Assembly (NCBI GenBank): GCA_020633295.1
Contig: JACKDW010000025.1
Span: 44,484-108,483, forward strand
Direction of reading: 5' to 3'
DNA: 64,000 nucleotides
Origin: Myxococcales bacterium
GTDB lineage: Bacteria > Myxococcota_A > Polyangia > Nannocystales > Nannocystaceae
Shown: one piece after another, positions 59,670-64,000 of the stretch
How the letters are laid out: every line of letters begins with the position of its first letter
How positions within the stretch are numbered: position 1 is the stretch's first letter
Made by a program: the position numbers and the translations under genes
Notes under the pieces: generated by a model
What the model saw: only the letters and a program-made list of their open reading frames with translations
Database searches by the model: none
What the model was told of the DNA's origin: nothing

Positions 59670-61109
59670 ATGCGCCGCCCCACGTTTTCCTCCCGCCGCC
59701 CCCCGGCGGCCCCTCTGCTCTTCGCCGCGCTCGCGCTCGCCGGCTGCGGTGACAGCAGCGCCGCCAGCGAGAGCGACAGCGGCACGATCACCGGCGGCGC
59801 GACCAGCGCGACGGAGCCGAGCACCTCGGCTGGCCCGACAGCGGGGACGATCGGTGGTTCGGGGAGCACGAGCGACGCCAGCGGCACGGCCTCCGAGAGC
59901 GGCGCCAGCCAGACCGCGACCGAGACCGAGTCAGACGGCGTGCTCTACGACGTCGGCAGCCCCGAGACCACCGGCACCGGCACCGGCGACTGCACGGCGT
60001 GCGGCTTCGAGCTGGACTTCAGCCACATCTGGATCGCCAACGCCGAGCAGGGCACGGTCTCGAAGATCGACACGACGACGATGGAGGAGCTGGGGCGCTA
60101 CATCACCCGGCCCGACGGCAACGGCAACCCCTCGAGGACCTCGGTCAACTTCAACGGCGACGTCGCGGTCGCCAACCGCCACGGCGGCCTCACGAAGATC
60201 TACGCGCGGCACGCCGACTGCGACGAGATGGCCAACGGACAACCTGGTCTTCAGACCTCGTCGGGCGCAGACGACATCTTGCCCTGGGGCCAGGACGACT
60301 GCATCGCCTGGTACACGCCCTTCAACACGACCAACCAGCGCCCCGTCGCGTGGGAGCAGGGCACCTTCAACCCCGACACGTGCAAATGGGAGGGCGCGCG
60401 CGTCTGGACGGTCACGAGCGCGACGCCCGGGCTGCCCGGCCTCGGCGGGCCCGGCGGGGTCATCGTCTACCGGCTCAACGGCGACTCCGGCGCGGTCGAG
60501 GACATGGTGCCGATCGAGACGTTCCCGGGCGCGCAGTTCGGCGCCTACGGGGGCGCGGTCGACTCGTCGGGCAACCTCTGGTTCGTGCCGCAGGGCCTGC
60601 CGTTCACGCCGGACAACAAGAAGATGGCGTTCGTGAACGGCCAGAACCTCGCGTTCGAGATCCACACGATCCCGCAGAACGTCGCAAGCTACGGGATCAC
60701 CGTGGACGCCGACGACTACGTCTGGGTCTCGAGCACCGGCGGGACCGGCGTCGCGCGCTACAACCCGTTCTCGAAGACCTGGGACTACCCCGACGCCGCG
60801 TCGCTGAGCCTCGGCGGGCTCGCCCAGGGCGCGGACGAGCTCGTCTGGGTCTCGACCTCCGGCGGCGCGATGGCGATCGAGCCCGCGACGCTCGTCGTCG
60901 CCAAGACGCTCTCGATCCCGGACGGCGGGACCAAGGGCGTCGGCGTCGATCGCGACGGCTTCGTCTGGCTGATCAACGAGACCACCGCGTACAAGTGCGA
61001 CAGCGACAGCAACAGCTGCGAGAGCTACGACGGCCTCACGGCGCCCTACACCTACTCGGACATGACGGGCTTCCAGCTCAAGAACACGACCTGCGGCCCG
61101 CCGACCTGA
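59670..61109 (+). CDS. Lipoprotein with Vgb-like beta-propeller
   Basis: ATG 59670 has GGAG 8 bases upstream and starts MRRPTFSSRRPPAAPLLFAALALAGC, a signal peptide with lipobox LAGC; longer frames upstream are rejected. A Ser/Thr/Gly/Glu linker covers about 28-100. The rest is a propeller of the virginiamycin-B-lyase/SMP-30 type: FSHIWIANAEQGTVSKIDTTTMEELGRY, GGAVDSSGNLWFVPQG, YGITVDADDYVWVSSTGGTGVARYNP and GVGVDRDGFVWLINETT, about seven blades. The active-site residues of true Vgb cannot be confirmed, so a binding role is as likely as catalysis. A perfect 11-bp inverted repeat lies just upstream. Confidence 0.85.
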   Translation: MRRPTFSSRRPPAAPLLFAALALAGCGDSSAASESDSGTITGGATSATEPSTSAGPTAGTIGGSGSTSDASGTASESGASQTATETESDGVLYDVGSPETTGTGTGDCTACGFELDFSHIWIANAEQGTVSKIDTTTMEELGRYITRPDGNGNPSRTSVNFNGDVAVANRHGGLTKIYARHADCDEMANGQPGLQTSSGADDILPWGQDDCIAWYTPFNTTNQRPVAWEQGTFNPDTCKWEGARVWTVTSATPGLPGLGGPGGVIVYRLNGDSGAVEDMVPIETFPGAQFGAYGGAVDSSGNLWFVPQGLPFTPDNKKMAFVNGQNLAFEIHTIPQNVASYGITVDADDYVWVSSTGGTGVARYNPFSKTWDYPDAASLSLGGLAQGADELVWVSTSGGAMAIEPATLVVAKTLSIPDGGTKGVGVDRDGFVWLINETTAYKCDSDSNSCESYDGLTAPYTYSDMTGFQLKNTTCGPPT

Positions 61110-61110
61110 G

Positions 61111-61134
61111 CGCGGGGGCGCGCGCGCCCGCGCG
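61111..61134 (+). terminator. GC-rich hairpin after Vgb-like gene
   Basis: GCGCGGG (61111-61117) pairs with CCCGCGC (61128-61134) around a 10-base loop, 1 base after the stop codon. No T run follows. Confidence 0.35.
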
Positions 61135-61160
61135 ATCACGCCGCGTGCTATGAGCCCGGT

Positions 61161-62885
61161 GTGTACGGCTACTCCCCGGACGGCGACGCGCTCGTCTTCC
61201 TCGACTGCTTCGGGCTGACGCGCGTGAGCCTGCCGCGCACGTGCAAGACCGATCGCAAGGTCCGTGGAGGCGGCGCCGCGAGCGTCTCGTTCAGCGCGGA
61301 CGGGCGCCGAGCGCTGACCTGGCAGGACTTCGCCGACCGCGTGATCGTCTGGGAGCTTCCTGGCCTTAAGGCACTCTACCGGTTCGAGCGTGGCGAGCGC
61401 GCGCCGGCGCAGCTGCACCCCGACGGCGCGCGCCTCGTGACGCTCGGGCGCGACGCGCTGACGCTGACGTTGATCGGGCTCGAGGGCGACGCGCGCGACC
61501 GCGTGCCGCTGACGGGCGGCGAGGCGCTGCCGCCGGTCTCGGTCCCCGGGGAGACCACGGACCCGCCCCGCGCGCTCGCGGTCAGCCCCGACGGCGCGTT
61601 CATGGTCGCGCGCGGCGGCGAGCTGCTGGCCGGGACGCTGGGCGAGGGCGTGCGCTGGCGGCGGCGGCTCGTCGGCGCGGGGCGCCTGCGGCTGCACCCC
61701 GGGCGCGCGCGCTCGACCGCGACGCTCGAGCAGCACGAGCAGACATGGCTCATCGACCACAGGCCGACGATCGCCGCGCTCGCGCCCGCGGCCGCGCCGA
61801 CCGTCGCCGGCGCGCGCCTCGCCTACCAGCCCGACGAGGGCACGGTCGTGTGCCGCGACGGCGACGAGATCACGCTCTACGAGCTGCCCGAGGAGCACGC
61901 CGGCCTCGGCGTCGCGCTCCTCGATCCGCGCCCCGACGGTCACCTGCTGTTCTTGCCCTGGCACCGCGAGGCGCTGCTCGACCTGCGCGCCGGCGCCGAG
62001 CTGTCGCGCCGGCTGCCCGAGGGCGAGCGCGACGTCCGGCGTGACATCAGCGCGCGCGCGCGGCCGCTGTCACGCGCGGCGCGGGCCGCAGGCGCGCGCC
62101 TCGAGCTCGTGGACGTCGACCTCGTCAGCAAGCGCGCCGCCGTCTCGCTCGCGCTGCGCCAGCGCGGCGGCGAGGGGCTGACCGCCGCGCTGCTCGCCAG
62201 CGCGGCGCGGGGCGTGTGGGCGAGCGCGACGCCGGCGGTTGGCGTGTCGAGCTACGCGCTCGACAGCGACATCGACTACCGCGGGCTCGTGCGCGCCGGC
62301 GAGCCTCGCCGTCGCCCTGCAAGCGCTCGCGCGCGCCGGCGCCTCGCTGGCCGCGACCTTCGGCTTCTGGTCCGCGCTGTACGAGCGGCGCCTGCGCGGC
62401 CGCGCCCCGGCGAGCTGGCGCGCCCCTGCGATCCCGGGGCCGAGGGCCTGCTGGCGCGCGCGCTGCTGGCCGCGCTCGCCGGCCACGAGCTCGCCGCGCT
62501 CGACCCCGCCGCGCTCGCGCTCGCCGGGCCGCCGACCGTCGACGAGGCGCTCGCCGGGCTCGAGGACTACGCGCGCCGCAGCGCCGCGCTCGGCTACGAG
62601 ACGACCCGCGTCGTCTGCTTCGTGTTCAATCACCTGCTCGGCCCCGCGGCCGCGCGCCTGTGGATCTCGGCGTTCTTCGAGCAGCGCTGGGACTTCTGCG
62701 GGACGCTCTACTACGACCTCGAGGAGCACGGCGTGCTCGCGCTGGCGCGCGCGCACCCGACCGCGCGCGCGGCCTTTGAGACATGGCTCTCCGAGCATCC
62801 GCTTCCCGAGGACGACAAGCGCTTCTACGTCGCGCGCGTCCGCGACGCGCTCGCCGCACTCCCGCGCCCGAACGCGCCCGGCTGA
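61161..62885 (+). CDS. WD40-like propeller protein with helical C-terminus, two apparent compensating indels
   Basis: A probable GTG start at 61161 (no good ribosome site). Residues 1-310 have WD/YVTN-like blades (YGYSPDGDALVFLDCFGL, VSFSADGRRALTWQDFADRVIVWEL, LAVSPDGAFMVARGGELLAG, LAYQPDEGTVVCRDGDEITLYEL). The last 150 residues are helical (VDEALAGLEDYARRSAALGYETTRVVCFVFNHLLG, AARLWISAFFEQRWDFCGTLYYDLEEHGVLALARAH). In between, at 62304-62439, the open frame gives Arg/Pro-rich noise while the +1 frame gives AVALQALARAGASLAATFGF followed by WSALYERRLRGRAPASWRAP. One extra base near 62304-62305 and one missing in the GGGG at 62436-62439 would explain it. Family not recognised. Confidence 0.72.
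   Translation: MYGYSPDGDALVFLDCFGLTRVSLPRTCKTDRKVRGGGAASVSFSADGRRALTWQDFADRVIVWELPGLKALYRFERGERAPAQLHPDGARLVTLGRDALTLTLIGLEGDARDRVPLTGGEALPPVSVPGETTDPPRALAVSPDGAFMVARGGELLAGTLGEGVRWRRRLVGAGRLRLHPGRARSTATLEQHEQTWLIDHRPTIAALAPAAAPTVAGARLAYQPDEGTVVCRDGDEITLYELPEEHAGLGVALLDPRPDGHLLFLPWHREALLDLRAGAELSRRLPEGERDVRRDISARARPLSRAARAAGARLELVDVDLVSKRAAVSLALRQRGGEGLTAALLASAARGVWASATPAVGVSSYALDSDIDYRGLVRAGEPRRRPASARARRRLAGRDLRLLVRAVRAAPARPRPGELARPCDPGAEGLLARALLAALAGHELAALDPAALALAGPPTVDEALAGLEDYARRSAALGYETTRVVCFVFNHLLGPAAARLWISAFFEQRWDFCGTLYYDLEEHGVLALARAHPTARAAFETWLSEHPLPEDDKRFYVARVRDALAALPRPNAPG
62304..62439 (+). other. Segment read in the wrong frame between two probable indels
   Basis: The open frame passes through this segment, but the protein-like sequence is in the next frame. 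Deleting one C at 62304-62305 gives GELAVALQALARAG, and adding one G to the GGGG at 62436-62439 gives AIPGAEGLLARALL, rejoining the original frame. No stop codon is introduced either way, which is why the frame stays open. Confidence 0.65.
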
Positions 62886-62904
62886 CGCTCGGCGAGCCGC
62901 GCGC

Positions 62905-64000
62905 TCACATCGGGCGACCGGGCACGAAGCGCTTGAGCAGCGCGCGGTCGGCCGCGAACTCCGGGTGCGCGTCCTCGTCGTCCGCGTACACGCGCAAGAG
63001 CGAGTTCATCAGCCGCGTCATCGCCACGGGCGCGAGCGTGTTCAGGACGTAGCGCCGGCGCGTGTCGCCGTCCATCACGCGCCGCGGTCGCTTCACCACG
63101 CTCTCGAGCGCCCAGGCGGCCGCGGCCTCGGGGGTCATCGCGCGCGTGCGCTTGTACTTCCCGCTCGCGTCCATCATCGGCGTGCGCACCCAGGGCAGGT
63201 AGACGCCGGTGAACTCGACGCCCTCGTCGAGCAGCTCGCTCGCCAGCGTGTCGGTGAGCTGCCCGAGCGCCGCCTTGCTCGCCGTGTAGGCGCTGAAGCG
63301 CGGGGCCGGCAGCGCGAGGCCGCTCGTCAGGATGTTGATCACGTGCCCGCGCCCGCGCCCGCGCATGTCCGGGAGCACCGCGCGGATCAGGCGGACGGCG
63401 GCGAAGAAGTTGAGCTGCATGACGCGCTCGTAGTCGTGGAAGCGCTCGAGCGACTCCGTCGCGGGTCGCCGGATCGAGCGGGCCGCGTTGTTGATGAGCA
63501 CGTCGACAGGGCCGTGCTCGACGCGCGTGCGCTCGGCCACGCGATCGCACTCCTGCAGCTCGGAGAGGTCCGCCGCGTAGTACGCCGCCGCGCCGCCCGC
63601 CTCGCGGATCTCGGCGACGACCCGGCGCAGCTCGGCCTCGCGCCGCGCGACCAGCACGACGCGCGCGCCCGCGGCCGCGCACTGCTTGGCCATGGCCTCG
63701 CCGACGCCGCTCGACGCCCCCGTGATCAGCACGATCGCGCCCGCGAGCGCCCGCCGCAGACGCGCGTCGAGCTCGAGCGCGGGGTCGAGGTTGCGCAGCC
63801 AGTAGTCCCACAGCGGCGCGACGTAGCTCGCCTGCGGCGGGCAGCGCAGGCCCGCGCCCGCGAGCGCGCGATCGCGGTTGCGCGTCGAGTAGCGGATCGC
63901 CGGGTTGAAGCTCTCGAGCACCGCCGCGGGCACGCCGTGGTCGCGCAGCCAGTTCGCGCGCGCGCGCTGGACCATCCCCAGCTGCCCGAGCATCTCGGCG
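62905..64000 (-). CDS. SDR-family oxidoreductase, 5' end beyond window (possible fatty acyl reductase C-terminal half)
   Basis: The frame is open to base 64000, so the start is probably outside; the first Met inside (63993) is not necessarily the start. After a region of about 85 residues (WLRDHGVPAAVLESFNPAIRYSTRN, SYVAPLWDYWLRNLDP) comes a classical SDR domain: TGASSGVG (NADP-binding), NNAA, the catalytic Ser in LTSGLALP and YTASK with Tyr and Lys. The preceding 'W..NLDP...L..AL.G.IVLITGASSG' layout is that of the second SDR domain in bacterial two-domain fatty acyl-CoA reductases, whose first domain would lie further right (inference). Those enzymes make fatty aldehydes or alcohols. Confidence 0.82.
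   Translation of the reverse strand, partial: AEMLGQLGMVQRARANWLRDHGVPAAVLESFNPAIRYSTRNRDRALAGAGLRCPPQASYVAPLWDYWLRNLDPALELDARLRRALAGAIVLITGASSGVGEAMAKQCAAAGARVVLVARREAELRRVVAEIREAGGAAAYYAADLSELQECDRVAERTRVEHGPVDVLINNAARSIRRPATESLERFHDYERVMQLNFFAAVRLIRAVLPDMRGRGRGHVINILTSGLALPAPRFSAYTASKAALGQLTDTLASELLDEGVEFTGVYLPWVRTPMMDASGKYKRTRAMTPEAAAAWALESVVKRPRRVMDGDTRRRYVLNTLAPVAMTRLMNSLLRVYADDEDAHPEFAADRALLKRFVPGRPM

Overview
The window looks like chromosomal DNA from a very GC-rich, predatory-type myxobacterium, most likely of the Nannocystis/Plesiocystis/Enhygromyxa group (Nannocystaceae). This is inferred from codon usage saturated with G/C at third positions, from about ten secreted lipoproteins built as lipobox + Thr/Ser/Asp-rich linker + compact domain, from Myxococcota-type cysteine-rich repeats, from a choice-of-anchor L domain protein, and from several bacterial enhancer-binding-type regulators. 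No rRNA, tRNA, CRISPR array, insertion sequence or prophage was seen.

Layout. 1-2042: truncated lipoprotein, TPR-type membrane protein, small lipoprotein. 2110-5796: PhoR/PhoB-like two-component pair divergent from a PspF-like AAA+ activator. 5830-9971: HIT hydrolase, a lipoprotein with a fibrinogen-like domain, and thiC behind a TPP riboswitch. 10015-13727: PATAN/DUF4388 protein and two lipoproteins, one with a CAP/SCP domain. 13740-32879 is the core of the window: a complete type II secretion operon on the minus strand in the order gspC-D-E-F-G-H-I-J-K-L-M-N, with several ATGA start/stop overlaps. Just upstream lies a sigma54-type response regulator. Downstream lie a second regulator of the same architecture that has lost the GAFTGA loop, and rsmE. 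No prepilin peptidase (gspO) is present here.

33134-41625: orphan DNA methylase-like gene, mitochondrial-type aconitase, flavin oxidoreductase (nitronate monooxygenase family), WG-repeat protein, a lipoprotein, and a C45-type acyltransferase/peptidase lipoprotein. 41902-49921: lipoprotein, an exported protein with two GspC-type PDZ modules, a stand-alone SMC/TrlF-like ATPase, a beta-propeller lipoprotein, and an integral-membrane glycosyltransferase-like protein. 49914-57097: GD-repeat lipoprotein, a tandem-protease protein resembling eukaryotic Nma111/Deg7 HtrA proteins, more lipoproteins, a small membrane protein and a 2H phosphoesterase-like protein. 57258-57439: fourteen copies of a 13-bp tandem repeat. 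57648-64000: lipoproteins, an outer-membrane-like protein, a WD40-like protein, and a partial SDR that may be the C-terminal half of a fatty acyl reductase.

How the parts fit: the type II secretion system would carry folded exoproteins across the outer membrane, and the many secreted or anchored lipoproteins and the PDZ-module GspC paralogue are plausible clients or neighbours of that surface economy (inference). Three genes (gspD, the C45 lipoprotein and the WD40-like gene) show reading-frame breaks at short homopolymers. In each case a one-base correction rebuilds a sensible protein, so small assembly indels are the most likely cause and should be checked before any of these genes is called broken.
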